53,118 bases of DNA, taken from the NCBI GenBank assembly GCA_028716265.1, contig JAQUQD010000012.1, forward strand, positions 1 to 53,118, written 5' to 3'. Source of the DNA: Bacteroidales bacterium (lineage in GTDB: Bacteria > Bacteroidota > Bacteroidia > Bacteroidales > JAGONC01). The position numbers were made by a program, and so were the translations under genes. Each line of letters opens with the position of its first letter. Position 1 is the first letter of the stretch. The notes beneath the pieces are model-generated. The model searched no databases. It was not told the DNA's origin and was given only the letters and a program-made list of their open reading frames with translations. Shown here in pieces: positions 17,645 through 24,794 of this stretch.

Positions 17645-18217
17645 ATGGCGAAATTTAAATGGAGAAGGTGGAATAATGCCATCCATCGTGATTTCGGGTA
17701 TTTCTTTTTCGGAATGACCATCATTTATGCTCTTTCCGGTATTGCACTGAATCATATCGAAGACTGGAATCCCAATTATATCATCCGCAACTGGGAAACT
17801 ACAGTAAACCTGCCGGAAGTGCCCACGTATCTATCTGAAGATCAGGTTGTTGATGTACTCAGGCAGATCGGGATGAAACAGGAGTACAAAAAACATTATT
17901 ACCCAAATCCACAAACCATCAAAGTGTTTCTTGACCATGGCTCAGCCATGATCGATCTCGAAACCTCGGCCGTATACGTTGAAACCATCAGGCGCAGGCC
18001 GATGTTCTACCAGGTCAATTTTCTTCATTACAATCCTTCAAATTGGTGGACCTGGTTTTCGGACATCTTTGCAGGAGCGTTGGCTCTGCTGGCGATCACC
18101 GGTTTATTTGTTCTGAGGGGAAAAAACGGCATCACCCGGCGTGGAGCATGGATCACACTTGCAGGGATACTGATCCCTCTTATCTTCCTTTTTGTTTATA
18201 AGGGAAAAGTCCTCTAA
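17645..18217 (+). CDS. PepSY-associated transmembrane protein
   Basis: A 190-residue inner-membrane protein with PepSY_TM features. A first membrane helix (about 17-36) holds HRDFGYFFFGMTIIYALSGIALNH. A periplasmic domain of about 90 residues follows. Two further helices lie at about 138-158 (WFSDIFAGALALLAITGLFVL) and 168-186. Histidines flank the helices (His14, the His of LNHIEDW, the His of FLHYNPSNWW), the arrangement seen in PepSY_TM proteins suspected of binding heme or serving in metal reduction; that role is inference. It is paired with the upstream OB-fold lipoprotein. Its last 4 bp overlap the end of radA, which is convergent. Confidence 0.75.
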   Translation: MAKFKWRRWNNAIHRDFGYFFFGMTIIYALSGIALNHIEDWNPNYIIRNWETTVNLPEVPTYLSEDQVVDVLRQIGMKQEYKKHYYPNPQTIKVFLDHGSAMIDLETSAVYVETIRRRPMFYQVNFLHYNPSNWWTWFSDIFAGALALLAITGLFVLRGKNGITRRGAWITLAGILIPLIFLFVYKGKVL

Positions 18218-19572
18218 CCAAACAGGAAAGTATAGACCTCTTCTATCCTCCTGAAGGGTATTACCTGTATCGAGAATTTTTTAATATGGAGGTTCCTGAT
18301 GTTGTAACCGGAAACGACAATTTTCCCGAATCCCAGTTTCTCAGCTTCCAGGATACGGGCTTCGATCCGGTTCACTGCCCGGATCTCGCCTGAGAGGCCC
18401 ACCTCGGCCGCGAAGCAAACATTTTTATCCACCGGGATATCGGCATTGGAAGACAATACAGCGCAAATGACTGCCAGGTCGATGGCCGGATCATCCACTC
18501 TTATTCCTCCAGCAATATTCAGGAACACGTCCTTCATCCCAAGCCGGAATCCGCACCTTTTTTCCAGCACTGCCAGCAGCATGTTCATGCGCCTGACGTC
18601 AAAACCGGTTGCCGAACGCTGGGGTGTACCATAGGCAGCCGAACTCACCAGTGCCTGCGTCTCGATGAGCATAGGACGCAATCCTTCGATGGTGGCGGCG
18701 ATCACCACTCCGCTGAGCTGCTCATCCCGTTGCGACAGGAGTATCTCCGAAGGATTGGCCACCTCCCGCAGGCCGCTGCTTTGCATCTCATAGATGCCCA
18801 GTTCGGAAACCGAACCAAACCTGTTCTTCGTCGCGCGAAGGATGCGGTACATGTGATGGCGGTCACCCTCGAACTGCAGGACCGTATCCACCATGTGCTC
18901 CAGCACTTTCGGGCCTGCCAGGTAGCCTTCCTTGGTGATGTGGCCGATGAGAAAAACAGGTATTCCTGAAGTCTTGGCCAGCTTCTGAAGTTCCGAAGTG
19001 CATTCCCGCACCTGGGATACCGAACCCGGCGATGAGTCCACCGCATCGGTTTGCAGTGTTTGAACAGAGTCAACAACCACCAGGTCGGGTTTGATCTTCC
19101 CGATCTGATGGAGAATGGATTGCACGGAGGTTTCAGTGAGGATATAGAGATCCCTGTTCCGGATCCCGAGCCGGTCGGCCCGCATGCGCAACTGCTGATC
19201 GCTTTCTTCGCCGGAGACGTACAGGATCCGTTTACCTTCCATGCGCAGGGCCACCTGCATCATCAGGGTGGATTTCCCGATGCCAGGTTCTCCGCCGATC
19301 AGCACCAGCGATCCCGGAACCAGCCCCCCTCCCAGGACCCTGTCCAGCTCCCGGTCGACCATACTGATACGATGCTGATCCGACCAGTCAATATCACTGA
19401 TCAGCCTGGGCTCCTGCGGCTTGACGTTCCTGGCACGGTCATCCCGGCGTTCCTGCTGGATGACCTCCTCCATATAGGTGTTCCACTCCCCGCAGGAAGG
19501 ACAGCGGCCGATCCATTTGACCGACTGTGCACCGCAATTCTGGCAGAAAAAAACTGTTTTAGCTTTCGGCAA
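18214..19572 (-). CDS. radA: DNA repair protein RadA/Sms
   Basis: The bacterial RadA, a RecA-related branch-migration ATPase in recombinational repair, with 452 residues. A four-Cys zinc finger is at the N-terminus (Cys10, Cys13, Cys24, Cys27). Walker A GGEPGIGKST is at 93-102. The family-specific KNRFG motif follows, and the C-terminal third is the Lon-protease-like domain without its proteolytic residues (ARILEAEKLGFGKIVV region). It is the last gene of a minus-strand run, 29 bp after rfaE2. Complete, with no oddity. Confidence 0.97.
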   Translation of the reverse strand: MPKAKTVFFCQNCGAQSVKWIGRCPSCGEWNTYMEEVIQQERRDDRARNVKPQEPRLISDIDWSDQHRISMVDRELDRVLGGGLVPGSLVLIGGEPGIGKSTLMMQVALRMEGKRILYVSGEESDQQLRMRADRLGIRNRDLYILTETSVQSILHQIGKIKPDLVVVDSVQTLQTDAVDSSPGSVSQVRECTSELQKLAKTSGIPVFLIGHITKEGYLAGPKVLEHMVDTVLQFEGDRHHMYRILRATKNRFGSVSELGIYEMQSSGLREVANPSEILLSQRDEQLSGVVIAATIEGLRPMLIETQALVSSAAYGTPQRSATGFDVRRMNMLLAVLEKRCGFRLGMKDVFLNIAGGIRVDDPAIDLAVICAVLSSNADIPVDKNVCFAAEVGLSGEIRAVNRIEARILEAEKLGFGKIVVSGYNIRNLHIKKFSIQVIPFRRIEEVYTFLFG

Positions 19573-19601
19573 AGTGTTCCGTATTGTTAATCAGTGACAG
19601 T

Positions 19602-20093
19602 TTAATGATCCCTGATCTTTTGGATCAGATGCGATGTTGAATACCCCGGCAGGAAGTCAATGGTGACCACCCGTCCCCCTCTGGCCGTGACGATGTCGTG
19701 ACCAATGATCTCATCCGTTCGGTAATCACTTCCTTTGACCAGCACATCGGGTTGCACCAGGCGGATGAGTTCATAGGGCGTATCCTCATCGAACAAGACC
19801 ACGGCAGTGACAAAACGGAGCGATGCCAGCACCAGTGAGCGGGCGTTCTCATCGTTCACCGGACGGCTCTCACCCTTGAGTCGCCTGACCGATTCATCAC
19901 TGTTCAGCCCGATGATCAGGACATCTCCCATATCGGCTGCCTTCGAAAGGTAATCGATGTGCCCCAGGTGAAGCACATCAAAACAACCATTGGTGAAAAC
20001 GATCGTATCACCACGGAACCTCCAGATGGCCAGCATTCTTTCAAGAGATGTCAGATCAACTATCCTGGACTGAATATGATCGATCTTTCCCAT
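19602..20093 (-). CDS. rfaE2: D-glycero-beta-D-manno-heptose 1-phosphate adenylyltransferase
   Basis: A 163-residue nucleotidyltransferase that activates heptose 1-phosphate to ADP-heptose for LPS core synthesis; it equals the C-terminal half of E. coli HldE as a separate protein. The cytidylyltransferase-fold signature FTNGCFDVLHLGH is at residues 33-45 with HxGH at 42-45. The C-terminal motif GYSTSHLI completes the active site. The kinase half (rfaE1) is not in this window. Its first 38 bp overlap the end of the flippase-like gene in another frame, so translation is probably coupled. Confidence 0.93.
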   Translation of the reverse strand: MGKIDHIQSRIVDLTSLERMLAIWRFRGDTIVFTNGCFDVLHLGHIDYLSKAADMGDVLIIGLNSDESVRRLKGESRPVNDENARSLVLASLRFVTAVVLFDEDTPYELIRLVQPDVLVKGSDYRTDEIIGHDIVTARGGRVVTIDFLPGYSTSHLIQKIRDH

Positions 20094-21096
20094 TCATTTT
20101 CTTGTTTACCAGCGGAAGCAAAATTAATGAAATTATACCTGCCAATATAAGCATTACAGTTTGCCCGGTCCACAGCAGCCAGCCCATTGCATATCCTTTG
20201 GTTTCCGGTATATGGTAAAGCAGCAGCGTCTCGGCAACGATGGCAGGATAGATCCCGATACCACCCTGGACGATCATAACTCCGATGGTTGCAAAGACAA
20301 AAACGGCAAATCCGGCGGATAAGGATAATCCCTTCGTTTCGGGGAGGCAGTTGAATACCACGTAGGTCATGATATAATAAAGAACCCAAATCATAATGGA
20401 GTGGAAAATGAACCAGCCGGGTTTTTTTATCCGGGTAAGGGATTTCAATCCTTCGAGGAAGCCCTGTGCCACTTCATTGATCCGTCTGAAGAGGCGTGTA
20501 TTATTAAACCGCCTACGCAGGTAAAGGAAGAGTAAAATGGTTAGGACCATCCCTGCTGCGAGGATATAGATCAGGTATCCGCCACCGTCAAAAGCGGTCA
20601 TTTTTTCCCTGACAGGCAGGATGATCTTCTGGGATATGTAATGTGAAACCCTGCCGAACTGCAATGCCAGGTTCAGCAGAAACAGCAATCCAAAGGTCAG
20701 GATATCAATGGCCCTTTCGGTGACAACTGTGCCGAAGCTTTTCTGGAAAGGTATCTTTTCGTATTTGGCCAGTACCCCGCAGCGGCTGACCTCCCCCAGT
20801 CGCGGCAGAGCCAGGTTGGCGAAATAGCCGATAAAAACCGCCAGGAAAACGTTAGTGAACCTGGGATGGTAACCCATGGGCTCCATCAGCATTTTCCAGC
20901 GTATCGAACGGCTGATATGACTGAATAATCCCAGGAAAAGGGAAAGAAGGATCCAAATGTAGTTGGCCTGCCTGAGGGAATCCCATATCTCCCTTTTTTC
21001 AACAGGGGTAAGATGACGTACGAAGAGCCAGATGAAAAATATTCCCAGACCCAGGAAAAAAACCAGTTTCCCGATCGTTGCCAGTGTCCTCTTCAA
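20056..21096 (-). CDS. lysylphosphatidylglycerol synthase TM-region/flippase-like membrane protein
   Basis: A 346-residue polytopic protein of the UPF0104/AglD-like family (the membrane part of MprF without its aminoacyl domain). About eight hydrophobic helices are visible, with the family's early block SLFLGLFSHISRSIRWKMLM and FANLALPRLGEVSRCGVLAKYE. Substrates are unknown in Bacteroidota; relatives are proposed to flip or handle lipids. It starts 3 bp after the panD stop and overlaps rfaE2 by 38 bp, so it is inside one transcription unit with pantothenate and heptose genes. The basic tail ends KKMNGKDRSY. Confidence 0.88.
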   Translation of the reverse strand: MKRTLATIGKLVFFLGLGIFFIWLFVRHLTPVEKREIWDSLRQANYIWILLSLFLGLFSHISRSIRWKMLMEPMGYHPRFTNVFLAVFIGYFANLALPRLGEVSRCGVLAKYEKIPFQKSFGTVVTERAIDILTFGLLFLLNLALQFGRVSHYISQKIILPVREKMTAFDGGGYLIYILAAGMVLTILLFLYLRRRFNNTRLFRRINEVAQGFLEGLKSLTRIKKPGWFIFHSIMIWVLYYIMTYVVFNCLPETKGLSLSAGFAVFVFATIGVMIVQGGIGIYPAIVAETLLLYHIPETKGYAMGWLLWTGQTVMLILAGIISLILLPLVNKKMNGKDRSYSVQDS

Positions 21097-21099
21097 CGG

Positions 21100-21447
21100 T
21101 TATTTTAATTTATTATCCTTATCCGGAAAAAGTATAATGGGGTGGTGGCGTCTTGCTTCTTCCGGATCCATCACCGCATATGTAACAATCAGTATAACAT
21201 CCCCGATCTCGACTCTCCGGGCAGCGGCGCCGTTCATCACCACTTCGCCTGAACCGCGTCTTCCCTTGATCGCATAGGTGACAAACCGCTCACCGTTATT
21301 GACATTATAGATATGAACCTGCTCGTTCTCCAGGATACGGGCCGCATCCATCAGATCCTCATCGATGGCCACACTGCCCATATAGTTCAGGTTGGAATCT
21401 GTGATCGTCGCACGGTGAATTTTGGATTTTAAAACGTGTATCTGCAT
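21100..21447 (-). CDS. panD: aspartate 1-decarboxylase precursor
   Basis: A 115-residue pyruvoyl enzyme that makes beta-alanine from aspartate for pantothenate. The self-cleavage site is Gly24-Ser25 in NYMGSVAIDE; Ser25 becomes the pyruvoyl group. The canonical opening MQIHVLKSKIHRATIT fixes the start at 21447. The frame is open to 21477, but that would overlap panC and add ten unsupported residues. A near -7 element (TACTTTTAC, one mismatch) lies in the 16-bp gap after panC, of doubtful value. It is followed closely by the flippase-like gene. Confidence 0.96.
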   Translation of the reverse strand: MQIHVLKSKIHRATITDSNLNYMGSVAIDEDLMDAARILENEQVHIYNVNNGERFVTYAIKGRRGSGEVVMNGAAARRVEIGDVILIVTYAVMDPEEARRHHPIILFPDKDNKLK

Positions 21448-21463
21448 AGTGGCCGTAAAAGTA

Positions 21464-22306
21464 CTAAATAAATTCAATATTATCGATGAGCCTTATCTTC
21501 CCGAGATATGCCGCCACACACCCGACGATCCGGTCACCGGCGGTCCATTTTTCAACCGGGACCAGGGTGTCGGCGTTCACAATTTCAAAATATTCCAGTG
21601 TGAAGGCTGGAACCTTTTGAAATTCCTTCTGCACCCACTCTTTGACCTGACGTACACTTCGGGATCTTCTCAGCCTGACCGCCCCGGAAAGAATCCTGTG
21701 GATGGCCGGAGCGATGGCCCTTTCTTCCGGTGTGAGGCGCTTGTTCCTTGAACTCATCGCCAGTCCGTCGGCCTCCCTGACGGTTTCACAGGCAACGATC
21801 CTGACAGCCATATGGAGTTGTCTGACCATGTCCTGAATGATGGTCACCTGCTGAAAATCCTTTTCTCCAAAAAAGGCCTGGTCGGGCTCGATGATCTCAA
21901 AGAGTTTTTTCACAACAATGGCAACCCCGTTGAAATGTCCGGGACGGAATTTCCCTTCCATGACCTTGTCCAGTTGCCCGAAATCGAAAACTGTTGAATC
22001 CGGTACCGGATACATCTCTTCCACGGATGGGAGGAATACCATATCACATCCGGCCTCTTTCAGCTTGTGGATGTCCGATTCCTCCTCCCTCGGGTATTTC
22101 AGCAGATCTTCCGGATTGTTGAACTGGATGGGATTGACAAAGATGCTGGCCACCACATGATCTGTAGCGTTCCTGGCTTTACGGATCAACGTCAGATGCC
22201 CTTCATGCAGGGCTCCCATGGTGGGGACGAATCCGATGGTGGCTCCTTTCGAGCGGACTGGCAGAAGATGCTGTTTTGTTTCAGTGATGGTGCGCAGGAT
22301 GATCAT
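21464..22306 (-). CDS. panC: pantothenate synthetase
   Basis: A 280-residue ATP-dependent ligase joining pantoate and beta-alanine. The signatures TMGALHEGHL, FGEKDFQQ and SSRNKRL are all present. The ATG at 22306 gives the normal N-terminus (MIILRTITE). A longer frame to 22351 is open only because the upstream 10-bp repeat happens to be stop-free; its extra residues are repeat-encoded. With panD it forms the beta-alanine/pantothenate part of a five-gene minus-strand run (panC, panD, flippase-like, rfaE2, radA). Confidence 0.96.
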   Translation of the reverse strand: MIILRTITETKQHLLPVRSKGATIGFVPTMGALHEGHLTLIRKARNATDHVVASIFVNPIQFNNPEDLLKYPREEESDIHKLKEAGCDMVFLPSVEEMYPVPDSTVFDFGQLDKVMEGKFRPGHFNGVAIVVKKLFEIIEPDQAFFGEKDFQQVTIIQDMVRQLHMAVRIVACETVREADGLAMSSRNKRLTPEERAIAPAIHRILSGAVRLRRSRSVRQVKEWVQKEFQKVPAFTLEYFEIVNADTLVPVEKWTAGDRIVGCVAAYLGKIRLIDNIEFI

Positions 22307-22331
22307 GACAGGATGGGGTGCTTTAGGTCGT

Positions 22332-22381
22332 TCATTGTCATTCGTGGTCATTTATAGTTGTTCATGGTTATTCGTGGTTAT
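22332..22381. repeat. degenerate 10-bp tandem array upstream of panC
   Basis: Five consecutive 10-nt units: TCATTGTCAT, TCGTGGTCAT, TTATAGTTGT, TCATGGTTAT, TCGTGGTTAT. The consensus is TCRTGGTYAT. A weaker sixth unit may precede it at 22322-22331. The same family occurs at 25638-25687. Confidence 0.8.
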
Positions 22382-22384
22382 CTT

Positions 22385-22906
22385 TTATTTGTCCTGGGGG
22401 CGGAGGATGTTGAGGATATCTTTTTCGAGGGTTTCGGATGGCGTTTCAACGATGCGGCCTGCCTCTGCTCCATTCCGGTAAAGGATAAATGTCGGAACAA
22501 GCTGTATATTCAGTGGTTGAATATCGGCATGAATGGTCTTCTTTTTTCTGTCCACGCAGATGAGCGTCAGCTGATCTTCAGGGAAACGCAGTTGATCAAG
22601 TATCTTATAGAACCTGGGCACCTGCTCCTGGCTGTCGCCGCACCATGTGCCCATGACCACAGTCAGTTGGCAGTCGTCCAGCTTCTGGCCGATGAGCCGG
22701 AGGATCTCTGCATCAGGTGAATAGGATGCATATTCCTGCTGGTAGAAAGCACCGAATACCTCACCTGTAAGGCCATCCTTGGTGCAGGTGTCGACCAGGA
22801 CCTGGGTATGAAGCGTCGTATCTGTGATGACCCGGTTACGCTGCTGGGCAGAAAGAGGCAGGAGCCATATACAGTGTATCATCAGGAAAAAGAGGATGGT
22901 TTTCAT
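22385..22906 (-). CDS. exported thioredoxin-family protein with WCGDS motif
   Basis: A 173-residue protein with a signal peptide (residues 1-20, PLSAQ) and a thioredoxin fold (about 50-170). The active-site position reads TWCGDSQEQVPRF: Cys89 is kept, but the second Cys of CxxC is Ser92. The cis-Pro segment LVPTFILYRNG is present. WCGDS/WCGDC is a recurring form in the Thioredoxin_9-like group, so a monothiol periplasmic role is possible; classical disulfide reduction is unlikely. Cys41 and Cys79 could supply a resolving thiol. It has its own promoter (22930-22937) and stands upstream of panC, separated by the 10-bp repeat array. Confidence 0.82.
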   Translation of the reverse strand: MKTILFFLMIHCIWLLPLSAQQRNRVITDTTLHTQVLVDTCTKDGLTGEVFGAFYQQEYASYSPDAEILRLIGQKLDDCQLTVVMGTWCGDSQEQVPRFYKILDQLRFPEDQLTLICVDRKKKTIHADIQPLNIQLVPTFILYRNGAEAGRIVETPSETLEKDILNILRPQDK

Positions 22907-22929
22907 GTCTATACTTTTGAAAATGGGCT

Positions 22930-22937
22930 CAAAGGTA
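22930..22937 (-). promoter_or_regulatory. -7 promoter element of the thioredoxin-family gene
   Basis: TACCTTTG matches TAnnTTTG, 24 bp before the ATG at 22906. Confidence 0.6.
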
Positions 22938-22954
22938 ATAAAATCACCAAATAA

Positions 22955-22980
22955 AAAAGCACGCCGACCTGCGTGCTTTT
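22955..22980 (-). terminator. rho-independent terminator of the DIPFDT-repeat gene
   Basis: A perfect 10-bp stem, AAAAGCACGC with GCGTGCTTTT, encloses a 6-nt loop. On the minus strand it is followed by more T residues. It lies 38 bp after the stop of the gene at 23018-23530. Confidence 0.8.
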
Positions 22981-23017
22981 CGTTGTACTAACCTAAAACT
23001 ATGAACAAACGACTCTC

Positions 23018-23530
23018 TTAGTTCAATATGTATTCATATACTGCGTAAGAGAGTGTACCAAGGATGATGATGATCGGTATCAGGATCTCCAGTATGTTGA
23101 TGACTGGTTTCTCGATGGCCATCAGCGGTTCAACGGATGCTCTTGTGACCGCCGGATTGCTGTTTTCATTCACCGGTGTTGCCTCAGGAGCGATCCTGTC
23201 GGTGGCAAAGGGAATGTCATTGATGTATTTTTCTTCTTTCAGGGTGAACACTTCGGCCATGGCTTTTTCAAAATCCGCTTTTTCCTGCGCGGCCTTTGCA
23301 ATGGCCTCCGTATCAAATGGAATGTCATCAATGTACGGTTCTTCCTCCAGTGTGAACTGTGCCAGGTCGGAAGAAGGCTGGACTGTTCCTGCAATTTCTT
23401 CCGTGTCAAATGGAATGTCGTCTATATATGGCTCATCCGCCAGGGTATATTTTGCAGGCTGTATGTCAGCCCTTACCATCATTCCTGTCATGAACAGGGT
23501 AACTAAGAGGAGGATTTTCGTCGTTTTCAT
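23018..23530 (-). CDS. exported protein with three EPYIDDIPFDT repeats, function unknown
   Basis: A 170-residue protein with a signal peptide (1-21, MMVRA). Three near-identical segments lie at residues 28-47, 59-78 and 95-114, each of the form [YF]TL-x-x-E-x-YIDDIPFDT-x-x-IA. They are separated by short Ala/Glu-rich helical linkers. A C-terminal hydrophobic helix (about 144-163, INILEILIPIIIILGTLSYAV) would anchor it, leaving a very short tail. I recall similar DDIPFDT motifs in other small secreted Bacteroidota proteins, but no function. It is monocistronic, with a 5' hairpin in its leader and a strong terminator. A weak -7-like element (TACTATTG) lies upstream of the hairpin. Confidence 0.8.
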   Translation of the reverse strand: MKTTKILLLVTLFMTGMMVRADIQPAKYTLADEPYIDDIPFDTEEIAGTVQPSSDLAQFTLEEEPYIDDIPFDTEAIAKAAQEKADFEKAMAEVFTLKEEKYINDIPFATDRIAPEATPVNENSNPAVTRASVEPLMAIEKPVINILEILIPIIIILGTLSYAVYEYILN

Positions 23531-23550
23531 GGCATTCAGCTTTTACCGGG

Positions 23551-23570
23551 GAATGCATCGAAATGCATTC
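23551..23570 (-). promoter_or_regulatory. perfect 8-bp hairpin in the leader of the DIPFDT-repeat gene
   Basis: GAATGCAT and ATGCATTC flank TTCG on the minus strand, giving an 8-bp stem with a UUCG loop, 20 bp before the ATG at 23530. It could protect the mRNA 5' end or bind a dimeric regulator as DNA. Confidence 0.5.
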
Positions 23571-23710
23571 TCGACTTTGCCAATAGTATGCCATAAATCA
23601 TAATATGTTTTTAATCAAATAGTTATGAGTATTTGCAGAAAGGCATTTCTGTGAAACAGGTGTTCACTTTTCTACATTTCTGTACACAATCGAACAACCT
23701 TTTATAAAAG

Positions 23711-23745
23711 CAAAAAGCCAAAACCAAATATCAAAAAGCAAAAAA
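23711..23745. repeat. A-rich 7-bp tandem array before the CDF gene
   Basis: Five 7-nt units: CAAAAAG, CCAAAAC, CAAATAT, CAAAAAG, CAAAAAA, with a fading continuation to about 23759. It lies in the 295-bp gap between the DIPFDT-repeat gene and the CDF transporter. Confidence 0.5.
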
Positions 23746-23825
23746 AACAGAAATCAAACATCTGTAAGTATTAATCTGAAATCTTAACGGCTGCTTTTGT
23801 ACTTTTACCGGAAGAAAATGCATGT

Positions 23826-24755
23826 ATGTCGGCAGAAATTCATAAACAGGCGGATCGCAGACAGCGCAACCTGCTGATTGCCACGCTTTTGAATTTTATC
23901 ATCTCGGCTGTCGAAATAGCCGGTGGTTGGTTATCGGGCAGCCTGGCGCTTTTTTCCGATGCCCTTCACAACCTGGGCGATGCCTTTGCGGTACTGATCG
24001 CCTATGTGGCAGGCAAGATCGGGGCCAGGCAACCTGACCACCGGATGACCTTTGGTTTTAAGCGCGCCGAGATCCTTGCGGCATTGTTGAATGCGGTGAT
24101 CCTGATCGTTGTGACCGTTTACCTTTTTTATGCGTCCTACCAGCGGCTCCGGGAGCCGGAGCCTGTGACGGGATCGGTGATGTTCCTCACTGCTGTCATT
24201 GGATTGCTGGCCAACGTGGCGGCTGTCTTTTTACTGAGGAAGGATGCCGGGGAGAATATCAACATCAGGGCAGCGTACCTGCACCTGCTCGGAGATTCTC
24301 TTTCGTCGGTGGCAGTCATCGCAGGCAGTATCCTTATTTATTTCTTTAAACTTTACTGGATCGATCCGGTCGTCACCATCGTCATCGGTCTTTATATCCT
24401 GAAACATGCATGGATGATCCTGCGTGAAGCCGTGGACATCCTCATGCAGTCCAGCCCAAGGGATATCCGTCTTGACGATCTGTGCCGTGAACTGGAATCG
24501 GTACCTGGCATTGATAACATACATCATGTCCATATCTGGAACCTGACGGACCAGCAGGTCCATTTTGAAGGCCATGTGGAACTGGTCGAGAACCTGACGG
24601 TGGAGCAAACCGAATCCATACGAAAACAAATGAAGCAGATCCTCCGGGAAAAGTTTAGGATCTCCCATCTGACGGTCCAGTTCGAATACCGGAGCTGCGA
24701 TGACCAGGAAAGGATAAAAAGAGAGGAGAGAGGAGAAAGGAGAGATAAGGTTTAA
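23826..24755 (+). CDS. cation diffusion facilitator family metal exporter
   Basis: A 309-residue CzcD-like exporter of Zn2+ or related ions in exchange for H+. Six membrane helices are visible. The transport site is marked by DALHNLGD (Asp45, His48, Asp52) in helix 2 and HLLGDSLSS in helix 5. The cytoplasmic C-terminal domain (about 205-295) holds IHHVHIWNLTDQQVHFEGHV, the usual regulatory metal-binding part. The last ten or so residues (REERGERRDKV) are encoded by a purine-rich 7-bp repeat and are probably not part of the original fold. A one-mismatch -7 element (TACTTTTAC, 23800-23808) lies upstream. The ZIP importer follows 39 bp later on the same strand. Confidence 0.93.
   Translation: MSAEIHKQADRRQRNLLIATLLNFIISAVEIAGGWLSGSLALFSDALHNLGDAFAVLIAYVAGKIGARQPDHRMTFGFKRAEILAALLNAVILIVVTVYLFYASYQRLREPEPVTGSVMFLTAVIGLLANVAAVFLLRKDAGENINIRAAYLHLLGDSLSSVAVIAGSILIYFFKLYWIDPVVTIVIGLYILKHAWMILREAVDILMQSSPRDIRLDDLCRELESVPGIDNIHHVHIWNLTDQQVHFEGHVELVENLTVEQTESIRKQMKQILREKFRISHLTVQFEYRSCDDQERIKREERGERRDKV
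24721..24748. repeat. purine-rich 7-bp tandem array at the 3' end of the CDF gene
   Basis: Four 7-nt units: GAGAGGA, GAGAGGA, GAAAGGA, GAGATAA. They run in frame and encode the charged tail of the transporter. Confidence 0.65.
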
Positions 24756-24794
24756 TAAGAAATGGGAAGAATGAGAATCGTTTAGAAGAATTAA

